Counted from the stretch's first letter, positions 39,001 through 48,240 are shown. The stretch is DNA of 64,000 bases from Hirudinaria manillensis (GCA_034509925.1 CM067532.1:10479180-10543179); one strand, 5' to 3'. The notes: generated by a model not told the origin, from the letters alone. Program-made: numbers and translations.

Positions 39001-39570
39001 ATCGATTAGTTTCCGCGACATCTAGCGGGCGTTCTTATTTGGGATCAAAGGAATTTCCAGAGTGTAGGGTAAATTTAAATTATTCGTTAATTTAAAATGA
39101 GTCCTACGGATAAATGCTTTAATTTATATAAATTTATATAATATAAATATAAATTCATAAAATAGGCGCTCGGTACGAAACTAGTATCGATAGATCGCAT
39201 TGACGAGAATCGATAAATTTCAGCGATCTCTGGTGGGTTAAGTAGAAAGAAAAGAAGAGAAGAATGACTTGTAAGAACTAGCGTAGAAGTTTATAATGTG
39301 AGATTAAAAATTTGACAAATTGGATTATCGAAAGTTTAATTTCAGCGACCTCTAGCGAAAGTTCTTGTCGAAAGTATTAAGAAGAAGTCTAAGAACAATG
39401 GTTAACGTAGGATGGACTTAAATTATTTTTCAATTTAAGGGTCCTCCTACATTTTAATTAATACATTTATAAATTATAGCCTAGACGCAGGATCAAAAAA
39501 TCGATCAGTCAATTTGCTGAGAATCGATTAATTTATGCGGCATCTGGCGGATGTTCTTCCAGAGTGTACG
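36037..39570. repeat. 519-bp satellite array, about 7 units
   Basis: The landmark CTCGGTACGAAA occurs at 36581, 37100, 37619, 38141, 38650 and 39169, and a related version lies near 36040. The period is 519 bp with small indels. Each unit contains three related words at fixed order: GCGATCTCTGG, GCGACCTCTAGCGAAAG and GCGACATCTAGCGGG, each preceded by an ATCGAT-like motif. No coding potential. Confidence 0.93.
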
Positions 39571-39592
39571 ATAATTTTAAATTTTAGCTTAT

Positions 39593-40107
39593 CTCGACAG
39601 AAATGGCGGATTCAATTTCGGTTTCTGATGAATTTTTGATCTTATTCCGAGGGGTTTTGGTCCTTTGGATTGAGCCCTGGAGACCATGAAATTTCCGTCG
39701 AAAGATTGCTGGTTCGGGTTTTAATATTTGGCGGATTTTTGCCCGGTTTTCGGTGAATTATTCACCGTATTCCGAGGAGCTTTGGTCCAATGGACTGAGC
39801 CCTGAAATCCATTAAACAGTGACAGATAACCGATTCCCGACCCGTATTTGATGAATTTTCATTTCCGGGAATCAGCTAACTGAAATGTTTAATATTTGTC
39901 GACAGGTGGCAGGTTCTCGTCCGGTTTTCGATGAAGTTTTCATCTTAATCGGGGGCTTTTTTAAAAAAAAGTTCTGGAGACTGCAAATCGAGTCGATTTA
40001 AATCCATTCGGATTTATTGTAAATAAGAGATTATGCATTGAGAAATAGCCGTTTGACGGTTAACACTCGCAGTGAATCTCGGCACATTGGGACGTTTCCT
40101 TACGGGA
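39593..40107. repeat. Right direct repeat flanking the satellite array
   Basis: Second copy of the 35527-36036 sequence, in direct orientation. Confidence 0.85.
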
Positions 40108-40222
40108 GTCGTTATATTCTCTCTTATTAATTAGTTATCTTCTGAGATTGTCAAAATCCTCGATTGATTGCCGTACTCAATGATTAAAGAAAATTGTTTC
40201 CTCCTACGATGGTATTGACACG

Positions 40223-40232
40223 GTTAGGGTTA
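40223..40232 (+). repeat. Short telomeric adapter between type C copies 2 and 3
   Basis: GGTTAGGGTTA, less than two units, separates a complete right end from the next left end. Confidence 0.8.
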
Positions 40233-40503
40233 AGATAGGAGAAAAAAATGTCGTTCCGCTTTCGCAGAAGAAAACATTTGCTTTAATCGTGAGACCGCTT
40301 TTTACGACCTACGCTCCTTAGAGCGGATCCGTAATTAGTCGAATTTTACGGCTAATATTGTTCGAAGAAGGTGACCAAGGAGTGAGTGCTATATAATTTT
40401 GTCGCAAATAGTTGATTAGTCGTTATCACGAGAATCGATATATTTTAGCGGCATCTGACGAGTGTCCTTATTTGGTGGTTTCTTCTTCTTCTTATTCTTA
40501 TTC

Positions 40504-40534
<31 letters not shown>

Positions 40535-40684
40535 CGTTATTGTTATTATTATAATTATTATTAATGTTATTAATATTATTATTATTATTATTATTGCTAT
40601 TATTATTGTTATTATTATCATCATTACTATTATTATTGTTATTATTATTACTATTATTGTTATTATTCTTATTATTATTATTAC

Positions 40685-40721
<37 letters not shown>

Positions 40722-40765
40722 TGGGTTAGGGTTAGGGTTAGTGGTTAGGGTTAGGGTTTATTAAC

Positions 40766-40824
<59 letters not shown>

Positions 40825-41420
40825 CATTATTATTATTATTATTGTTGTTAAGTCTTGCAATCCTTTGAGCGACATCTAGCGGGTATTCTTATGCTATGGA
40901 AAAAGCTATTGTAATTCCAATTAGCAAGAATATGAGCCAGAATGCAAGATATGGCATTTGTATGTAGCCGTGTATAATATCGGATTATTTTAATCCCGAT
41001 TTATAACGACCTTGATGCAAATCTTGCAATCATTAAAGCGACATCTAGCGGGTATTCTTATGCGATGGAAAAAAGCTATTGTAATTCCAGTAGCAAGAAT
41101 ATGAGCTAGAATGCAAGATATAACATTTGTATGTAGCCGTGTATAATGTCGGATTAGATTAATCCTGATTTATAACGACCCTGATGTAAATCTTGCAAAC
41201 ATTAAAGCGACATCTAGCGGGTATTCTTATGCGATGGAAAAAAGCTATTGTAATTCCAGTAGCAAGAATATGAGCCAGAATGCAAGATATAACATTTGTA
41301 AGTAGCCGTGTATAATTTCGGATTAGATTAATCTTGATTTATAACGACCCTGATGTACAACTTGCAATTATTACAGGTTTCTGCGCCATCTAGCGTGTAT
41401 TCATATCGTAGCGAATGTTG
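40233..41420 (-). mobile_element. Type C element copy 3 (truncated)
   Basis: Nearly identical to the start of copy 2, including the ATT/TTAGGG block (40495-40850) and the about 170-bp repeats. Cut at GCGAATGTTG, where copy 2 continues TTTAAACC and this copy continues TTAGGG. Confidence 0.85.
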
Positions 41421-41768
41421 TTAGGGTTAGGGTTAGGGTTAGGGGTTAGGGTTAGGGGTTAGGGTTAGGGTTAGGGTTAGGGTTAGGGTTAGGGTTAGGG
41501 TTAGGGTTAGGGTTAGGGTTAGGGTTAGGGTTAGGGTTAGGGTTAGGGTTAGGGTTAGGGTTAGGGTTAGGGTTAGGGTTAGGGTTAGGGTTAGGGTTAG
41601 GGTTAGGGTTAGGGTTAGGGTTAGGGTTAGGGTTAGGGTTAGGGTTAGGGTTAGGGTTAGGGTTAGGGTTAGGGTTAGGGTTAGGGTTAGGGTTAGGGTT
41701 AGGGTTAGGGTTAGGGTTAGGGTTAGGGTTAGGGTTAGGGTTAGGGTTAGGGTTAGGGTTAGGGTTAG
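41421..41768 (+). repeat. TTAGGG tract
   Basis: About 350 bp of TTAGGG with a few TTAGGGG units near the left edge. It is joined to the 3' end of type A copy 1. Confidence 0.98.
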
Positions 41769-42219
41769 AATAGAAAATATAAATAAAACTGCACTTCCAC
41801 TTTCTTTGTTAGTAGACAATCTAGCAAATTATGTATCGTGGTCGTCAAAAACACACAATATAAGTCTAACTAAATTAACAATGCATCAAGAGACAATATA
41901 TCGGCAATTGATGATATAAACTGGCATTAAAGTTAATGGGAACCCATAAAAATAAGAGCCAGATATGGACAGAATGTTTAACTACAACGCCAAGAATTGC
42001 TAAGCAAGCTTGGAATTAAAGTAGTATTCGAGAGTCGTATGTTCTCAAAAAATTCTTAAAACGTGTTTATCGTAGAAAGAACCTAAGGAGAAAATAACGA
42101 AACCGATTGCAAATTCACTTAATAAATAATTAATTACCCGTCGAAGCACGTTTTTTTTAAAAAAACTATTAGATTAATAAGGGATGATAAATCATCGCCC
42201 AAAACAACAAATTAACTTA

Positions 42220-42540
42220 GTAGTTTTACCACGAATTCATCAATGAACGATAAATTAGTGTAACAACAAGAGATGAAATCTCAGCCCTTGGAAAAACCAC
42301 AGAAATAAGTTGTTTATTTGGTAAAAAAATTATTGGGAACCCAAAAATTAAAACCAAAGATGCAATTAAATTAACTTAGTAGTTTTACAACGAATTCATC
42401 AATGAACGATAAATTAGTGTAACAACAAGAGATGAAATCTCAGCCCTTGAAGAAACCAAAGAAAAAGGTTATTTATTTGGTAAAAAAATTATTGGGAACC
42501 CAAAAAAATTTTTTAAAAACCAAAAATACAATAAATTAAA
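42220..42540. repeat. Tandem repeat of about 155 bp in the type A 3' region
   Basis: Two units, each with TTAGTAGTTTTAC, GAGATGAAATCTCAGCCC and AATTATTGGGAACCC. This is the unit expanded and altered in type B elements. It recurs in the other type A copies. Confidence 0.85.
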
Positions 42541-42979
42541 ATAAAATAGTTTATAACGTGCGTTTTTCAAAAAAAATCTAAAAACGTATTTAACGTTAAA
42601 GATTTTTGAGAATGACGAGCGAGGTATATTAAAATGCTAAAAAATACCAGGAAATGCTTCGCATTACAAGTATCAAAGCTATACCGAAATATATAATATA
42701 TATTATATATTATATAAAAGTTCTACAAAATTCTAAAGCGTATTTCACGATAAAAAAGAATTTAAGAACAAAAGTGAAAAAAGCAATTAAAAAATTACGC
42801 TAAGAAATACCATTAAATTGCAACGCATAAAATGGTATCGAAGCAAAATAGAAGCAAGCACGTGTGTTTTGAACAAAACACTGATAACCACTAAGAAATA
42901 TCTTAGGATTATCAAGCGACAAAAATACGAATACTTCAACAGACAAAATACAAGGCAAAATACCGTTAATACGATTAAA

Positions 42980-43017
42980 CTCACTAGGCCCTCGGCAGTT
43001 CTGCCCTCTAAGGTGAG
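42980..43017. ncRNA. Candidate structured RNA: two-stem hairpin (type A copy 1)
   Basis: Outer stem CTCAC/GTGAG and inner stem GGCAG/CTGCC (loop TT) around the internal loop TAGGCCCTC / CTCTAAG. Compared with type C (35076-35114) both stems differ while pairing is kept and the internal loop is almost unchanged. Identical copies lie near 50323-50360, 56803-56840 and 63154-63191. Confidence 0.55.
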
Positions 43018-43317
43018 CGAATAAGCGAAAAACGTAAAGATCGAAAAGCGGAAAATATTGTCCTTATATAGCCGAGGAAGGTCCAGTGTTGACCAATAGG
43101 AGACTCCTGAGCGGCGGTGGGAGCACTGCTTCCCCTGTCCTTTGAAGTGTTCATGCTGGCTAGCTTCTCTCTCCTCTAGAGGGGAGGTGGTGTCCTAGGA
43201 ACTAGTTAATTAGTTATGCAGGCGTGACTCATTACATCGAGTTCAGGCCAGTCATTGTGTAATGCATCCTTGGCCTAGAACTAGGCGGTAAGATGGCTAC
43301 GTTCCTTCGGACAGAAG

Positions 43318-44800
43318 TAACTTCCTTTTTCGAACGCCAAGATGACGGTGAGGTTCCTGAAGAGTTCATCCCTGGGGTGAACATTCCTGATGCTATCTTC
43401 TGTTGTTGTCTCCTGTCGTTCCCAGTGGTTTTTACCCAAAGGAACTATAACGGGTAAGACTTTAAAATACTACTTAGACGATCGTCAGAAGCATTTGTAA
43501 TTTCTATGAGAATACTTCTCAAAGTTAGGTGATTGTACAGTGGCGAAATATCTTTGTCGATAAGTTCAATAGAATTTTCTAAGTAATATTCATTCTTAGA
43601 AGGTGATCTAATGAAACTATTGATTTCTGAGATAGCTGGATACCCAAACATATAATTTTGGGTGGCATGATTCAGCATTTTTTATAAGGAAAGAAATCTC
43701 TAATTAATCTCCTTCTTTATTAAGAAATGTATTCGTATCAAGAATTATCAAGTTCACGGAAACCCGTTACATCCAAAAGATAATTATTGTCATAATATAC
43801 TCCAAATTTTTTGAAAATTAATTTTTCAAAAATACAGAAATTTATTCTTAAAAAATTAAATTTTAAAAATAAATTCTTTTGTTTTATTCTAATAGATTCC
43901 TCAAAGTTACGCGGCCTCGAATGATCCGTTCCAATTATCGTTCTTGGTATATCTAACGATAATATGACGTTGAGGTTCCCGACGAATTCCGTCATAGGAG
44001 ACAAATCATCAATTATCCTCCTGGTTAATCGAAGAGAGTTATGAATGGTAAGAATTTCTTATATTCGAAAAAAAATGTCTTGACGATCGTCACAGGCATA
44101 GTGATTGTAACTTAGTGGAGTATATAAGGGGAGTATTCAGTCGACCAAGAAAATCTTTTTAAGATAATCTTTATATCGAATGAGATGTGAATTGATACAA
44201 CCACTTTTATTGGTTAGCATGATTCAGCATTTTTTCAATAAGAAATCTCTTATTGGAAATCTCAGAAAAGATAATTATTGTCATAATATACTCCAAATTT
44301 ATTGAAAATTATTTTTCAAAAATTTATTATACAAAAATTTATTCTTAAAAAATTAATTTTTAAAAATAAATTCTTTTGTTTTATCCTTGTAGATTCCTCA
44401 AAGTTACGCGGTCTCGAATGATCCGTTCCAATTATCGTTCTTTGTATATCTAACGATAATATGACGTTGAGGTTCCCGACGAATTCCGTCATAGGAGACA
44501 AATCATCAATTATCCTCCTGGTTTATCGAAGAGAGTTATGAATGGTAAGAATTTCTTATATTCGAAAAAAATGTCTTGACGATCGTCACAGGCATAGTGA
44601 TTGTAACTTAGTGGAGTATATAAGGGGAGTATTCAGTCGACAAAGAAAATCTTTTTAAGATAATCTTTATATCGAATGAGATGTGAATTGATACAACCAC
44701 TTTTATTGGTTTAGCATGATTCAGCATTTTTTCAATAAGAAATCTCTTATTGGAAATCTCAGAAGTGTTATTTAGTTGATATTAGCGTACAAAAGATAAT
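43318..44800 (-). pseudogene. Decayed tandem copies of the RT 3' end (type A copy 1)
   Basis: Three diverged copies of the last part of the RT gene lie downstream of the intact RT. The best preserved (43445-43830) reads NYLLDVTGFRELDNS (intact RT: NFLDVTVFREPDNS), then SKNEYYLENSIELIDKDIS and ITNASDDR (intact: SKNEYFLKTSNELIHKQIS and VANASDDR). Two more, around 43860-44280 and 44340-44790, are about 480 bp apart and close to each other in sequence. Frameshifts and stops are present in all. The same block exists in copies 3, 4 and 5. Confidence 0.8.
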
Positions 44801-44939
44801 TTTTATAATTATTCTGCTCACCATGTGTACAAATAATTCCTTTTCTTAAAAATCAATTATGATTTTCATTCGGTACAGGCTACAAGAGGTTTAGCATCAT
44901 CGAGATGGATGTCCAGAATATCATCAAGAGTCCATTCGT

Positions 44940-46709
44940 TCAGAAGAATTTCGAGAGGAGATTACTTCCTTTTTCGAAGGCTGAGACGATCGTGAAGTTT
45001 CTGAAGAAATCATCTTCGGAGAGAACTCTTCTAACGCTGTTTACTGCCTTCCTCGAGGTTTCACCAAAAGGAATTACAAAAGGTAAGATTTTCTTATCTT
45101 TATTTTTACTTGGACGATCATCCGAAGCATTCGCTACTTCTCTGAGAATTTTTCTCATAGTTTGGCGATTGTAACCCAGCGAAATTTGTTTGTGGATAAG
45201 CTCATTAGAGGTTTTAAGGAAGTATTCATTCTTAGAAGATAATCTTTTATATCGAATGAATTGTGATTTAACAATACCACCAAAAGTATGTTTTGGGTGG
45301 CATGAGTCCGGGTTTAAAAGAAGTCTATTGTTAGTCTCCTTAAAAAACACCTTTGTACCAATGGAGTTATCTGGTTCGCGGAATACCGTTACATCCAGAA
45401 AATTGATTGCGTTTTTATCGCATTGTAATTCAATTTTAATGTCCGTTATTACATTGTTCATTGCAGATTCCAGAAGAGTAGCATCATCCGATGAACCCTT
45501 CCAGATCATGAAAATATCATCCAGATACCTAAGGTAGATTTTGGGTTTTAATTGATAATTTAGAACTAAATTATCTAACGCTCTTAAGTAGAGGTTGGCT
45601 AAACCCGGTGAGTACTTTTTACCCATGGCACAACCACAAACTTGGAGGAAATAATCACCATTAAATTCAAAATCATTTCTTTTCAAGGTGAATTCGAGCA
45701 GATCGATGATCAAAGAATCAGGGCGGTTACCGACCGGGTGCTTGTTAAACCAACGTTTAATGACAGCAACCGTTCTATTCAAATTCATATTGGTGTATAA
45801 CGAACTAACGTCACCCGTTATAAAAATGTCATTATCATCCAAATGAATCCCTTTAATCTTTTGAATAAAATCGAAGCTATCCCTCACATAAGAGGGAAGG
45901 TGTTGTGCGTATTTATTGATATGGTAATCAATAAATTGAGCAATACGTGACGATTCCGTTTTGATATCGGAAACTATCGGTCGACCGGGTGGGCAATTAG
46001 GATCAAACCATTTACTCTTCGGTTTATGAACCTTAGGTAAAAAGTAGAATTTTCTACTATTAAACGGTCTTGGGCCCGTAAGAAATTTAAACAATTTCGA
46101 ACTAATTTGGTGTGTATCCAAGGCATTTTTCAATTTTTGTTCCAATAGTCGAGCGTTTTCTGGTTGTATTGACTTTGTCAATTTAACGTAGAATTTCGTA
46201 TCATTTAATTGCCGAATTGCCTCATCGAGGTATTTCTGTTTATCAAGGATTACAAAGGACGAACCTTTATCGGCCTTACGAATAGTAATTGACTTGTTAT
46301 TAGCAATTTTATTGATACTTGCGTAATCAGAAAACCCATGTGTGATTTCGTTCAAAGTTCGAAAGGACGTCCGACTAGAATCGGTAGCATCTCTTACAAT
46401 AAAATTATTCATTGTTTGGTAGAACTTATTTGTTACTTCATCGAGAATTAACCTCGTGTTGTAATCAAGACATTCGAGAGGTGGTTCCCACTCACTCGGT
46501 ATTCTAAAGCTATCACTTTTAGGTAAATCACTTTTGAAAAACGCTTTTAATTTTAGCGTTCTAATAAAACGTTTAATAGCTTCATGGATTCTTTGTGAAT
46601 TCACTTTACTATAACACGGAACAAAGTAAATGCCCTTCTGTAAGACATTCAATTCTTTATTGTTAAACACAAAGTTAGAAAGGTTGAATGTCCTATTATC
46701 TGGATCCAG
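44940..46709 (-). CDS. Penelope-like reverse transcriptase (type A copy 1)
   Basis: Reverse transcriptase that copies element RNA into DNA, by inference at chromosome ends. The frame runs 589 codons from the TGA that ends ORF1 to a TGA at 44940. Blocks, counted from a point 13 codons in: KADKGSSFVI (132), FYFLPKVHKP (208), GRPIVSD (229), TGDVSSLYTN (285, catalytic Asp), CAMGKKYSP (347), YLRYLDDIFMIW (379, YLDD catalytic), INFLDVTVF (422), then a thumb-like region with HPKHTFGGIVKSQFIRYKRL. The PLE N-terminal block (NLSNFVFNNKELNVLQKG) follows the TGA directly. No ATG precedes it, and the first internal Met comes about 85 codons later. There is no C-terminal GIY-YIG domain. It is intact and, with the same frame as ORF1, probably reached by stop readthrough or reinitiation. 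Confidence 0.95.
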   Translation of the reverse strand: MDPDNRTFNLSNFVFNNKELNVLQKGIYFVPCYSKVNSQRIHEAIKRFIRTLKLKAFFKSDLPKSDSFRIPSEWEPPLECLDYNTRLILDEVTNKFYQTMNNFIVRDATDSSRTSFRTLNEITHGFSDYASINKIANNKSITIRKADKGSSFVILDKQKYLDEAIRQLNDTKFYVKLTKSIQPENARLLEQKLKNALDTHQISSKLFKFLTGPRPFNSRKFYFLPKVHKPKSKWFDPNCPPGRPIVSDIKTESSRIAQFIDYHINKYAQHLPSYVRDSFDFIQKIKGIHLDDNDIFITGDVSSLYTNMNLNRTVAVIKRWFNKHPVGNRPDSLIIDLLEFTLKRNDFEFNGDYFLQVCGCAMGKKYSPGLANLYLRALDNLVLNYQLKPKIYLRYLDDIFMIWKGSSDDATLLESAMNNVITDIKIELQCDKNAINFLDVTVFREPDNSIGTKVFFKETNNRLLLNPDSCHPKHTFGGIVKSQFIRYKRLSSKNEYFLKTSNELIHKQISLGYNRQTMRKILREVANASDDRPSKNKDKKILPFVIPFGETSRKAVNSVRRVLSEDDFFRNFTIVSAFEKGSNLLSKFF

Positions 46710-48188
46710 TCACCGTAGGGAGCGAGGCTCATCTCTTACGAGTCCTCTTGTTACTTTCCACCAGGGTTCCTGTGAAAAGAGTTCATTGAAGGTCAATTTC
46801 AGTCTAGAAACTCTAAGTTTATAGCCCACACAAACAAAACTATCGGATACCATAGATTTGCTTATATGGATGGCCCAATCACGTAGCTCAATAATCGAAT
46901 ATTGTGAGGGGATCCTCTCACAACATTTTAAAGAATTATGGATTTCTGGGTTGATTTTCCCATTCAGGAAAGCCCACTCAGAATCCCGGTTTACCCCAAA
47001 TGCTACTTTAAGTAGGCTGAGGACGACGTCGGCAATCACCGATACCGTGGAAAACCTCTTTAGTTTCACAGTACTAATACCATGGATTAAGCACAAACCT
47101 GTGTTAGGAGGACCACTGGGAACCCTGGTGGTCCTCGTGTTCATTTCCTCATTGGTTGGTACGATAGTAGGTCCGACGGTTGGTACGATAGTAGGTCCGA
47201 CGGTTGGTTCGACGGTTGGTTCGATGGTTGGTCCGAGGGTAGGTCTGTTTGGGGAAGGGATGGAAAGGGATTCCATTTCCTTCTCCAAGGAGTCGTCGAG
47301 TAAGCTCGGATCAAATGGGGGAGACAGGGGGCGGGCAGGGGTACTAGTGGATGGAATTGGGGGAGGCACCTCCACGGATTCCAAGAAAGGTATAGTGGTT
47401 TCCCTGCTAACCTTAACCTCAGGTCCACGAATCCTGCGTTTTTTTGCAGGAGCGACCTGTGCAGGGGTATCCTCAGCAGGTCGTTTTTCACCCAAGAGAG
47501 ATCTCCAGGCTGTGAGAGCCTGGGGAATTTCTAAATAAGAAGTATGTTTGCACGGAGAATCCTCCAGTACAAAATCAAAGATGGATTTCTCCATTTCATT
47601 GAACCTCTCATTATCCCAGCTGTCATGCTTCTTACTGACTTTCTTATAGGAGAACGCCTGCATCAGAATTTCTTCATCCACAGTCACTCCACTATTAAGG
47701 ACCGCCCGTAATTCGCAGACAGACTGGTTGTGCTTGTTTAGCACAAACGCTAGATTCGTGTCGAACATTATGTTCGCCATAACTCTAGCCGCCTCCTCAC
47801 GCACTCTGATATATTCCTCATCGAATCCCGGGACCTTGGGACCGAAGGTAGAGGTCATTGTCTCCACGGTCTTGGAGAACTCCACAGACCTCCCGTTGTC
47901 CATGTAAAACCGGTACTGGATGATCCGGAAGATGATGTCCCCGATCTTCCGGTGCAATTCCCAAGTTTTAGGCTCGTGCTCCTTATGTTTCGGGAAAACC
48001 CGAACAGAAGGAGCAGGTGTAATCTTGGCAGAAGCCGCAACAGTAGGAGGTTGGACCAGATCTGGTCTCCTCCTTTGCGGCACTGCTTTACCATTGGTAC
48101 GTCCCTTGTAAGGGAAATACTTCCTTGTACCCACATCTCTGGTCATTGGTTGACCCTTCAAGTTCCCTCTTTCATTGCCACGATTCAT
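46710..48188 (-). CDS. Type A element ORF1, function unknown (copy 1)
   Basis: A 492-residue protein starting at an ATG 39 bp from the element's 5' end. The N-terminus is basic (GNERGNLKGQ, PQRRRPD). A helical, mixed-charge region follows at about residues 75-210 (FDEEYIRVREEAARVMANIM). A putative nuclear localisation signal, PAKKRRIRG, is at about 245. A Pro/Ser/Thr-rich linker with a PTVGPTIVPT repeat spans about 280-350. The C-terminal domain contains two adjacent Cys (LKCCERI) and aromatic motifs (DWAIHI, EPWWKV). I recognise no family. PLE elements often carry an upstream ORF of unknown or nucleic-acid-binding function, so a nuclear RNA-binding role is an inference. The ORF ends in TGA, in frame with the RT. 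Confidence 0.85.
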   Translation of the reverse strand: MNRGNERGNLKGQPMTRDVGTRKYFPYKGRTNGKAVPQRRRPDLVQPPTVAASAKITPAPSVRVFPKHKEHEPKTWELHRKIGDIIFRIIQYRFYMDNGRSVEFSKTVETMTSTFGPKVPGFDEEYIRVREEAARVMANIMFDTNLAFVLNKHNQSVCELRAVLNSGVTVDEEILMQAFSYKKVSKKHDSWDNERFNEMEKSIFDFVLEDSPCKHTSYLEIPQALTAWRSLLGEKRPAEDTPAQVAPAKKRRIRGPEVKVSRETTIPFLESVEVPPPIPSTSTPARPLSPPFDPSLLDDSLEKEMESLSIPSPNRPTLGPTIEPTVEPTVGPTIVPTVGPTIVPTNEEMNTRTTRVPSGPPNTGLCLIHGISTVKLKRFSTVSVIADVVLSLLKVAFGVNRDSEWAFLNGKINPEIHNSLKCCERIPSQYSIIELRDWAIHISKSMVSDSFVCVGYKLRVSRLKLTFNELFSQEPWWKVTRGLVRDEPRSLR

Positions 48189-48227
48189 TTTTTGTAGATA
48201 AATCTAATAACAAAGATGGTATTAGGC

Positions 48228-48240
48228 AGGGTTAGGGTTA
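48228..48240 (+). repeat. Short telomeric adapter between type A copies 1 and 2
   Basis: AGGGTTAGGGTTA, about two units, lies between a complete 5' end and the next 3' end. The junction sequence at 55572-55585 is the same. Confidence 0.9.

Larger units (their letters stand above)
33653..40222 (-). mobile_element. Type C element copy 2 (apparently full length, non-coding)
   Basis: About 6.57 kb with no usable ORF. Layout from the left: terminal AAGATAGGAGAAAAAAA; an (ATT)n array with internal TTAGGG island (33925-34250); about 170-bp repeats (34262-34850); a PLE-like hairpin block at 35050-35360 homologous to type A near 42980-43160; a 500-bp direct repeat; a 519-bp satellite array; the second direct repeat; and a right end GATGGTATTGACACGG similar to the type A right end GATGGTATTAGGCAGG. 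Shared termini and the hairpin block suggest a non-autonomous partner of type A. The minus-strand sense is inferred from that homology. Confidence 0.75.
41769..48227 (-). mobile_element. Type A Penelope-like retroelement copy 1 (full length)
   Basis: About 6.46 kb, sense on the minus strand: 5' end near 48227, ORF1, RT, then a long 3' region ending in TATTTTCTATTC against TTAGGG. The RT block pattern is that of Penelope-like elements. No GIY-YIG endonuclease follows the RT, as in Athena and Coprina types that use chromosome ends. The 3' region holds decayed RT 3'-end duplicates, the two-stem hairpin, an AT palindrome near 42690-42716 and two units of a repeat of about 155 bp. Confidence 0.9.

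Noticed and set aside
41439..41819. Long LTLTLT, VRVRVR and NPNPNP open frames in the TTAGGG tracts (also 33489, 48787, 48791, 61517, 61550)
   Set aside because: They are direct translations of the hexamer repeat and are open in several frames on both strands.
41769..44939. Hammerhead ribozyme in the type A 3' region
   Set aside because: Searched by eye for CUGANGA and GAAA cores on both strands; only partial matches were seen, with no closing stem.
44940..46709. C-terminal GIY-YIG endonuclease on the RT
   Set aside because: The frame ends about 150 residues after the NFLDV block with no GIY or YIG motif; the downstream region holds only RT relics.
46858..47538. 226-codon + strand ORF opposite ORF1 (also in copies 3 and 4)
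   Set aside because: Antisense shadow of the ORF1 Pro/Thr-rich region; the minus-strand frame is longer and carries the element's coding layout.
41769..48227. LTR retrotransposon
   Set aside because: No LTR, protease, integrase or RNase H was recognised, and the RT blocks are of PLE type.
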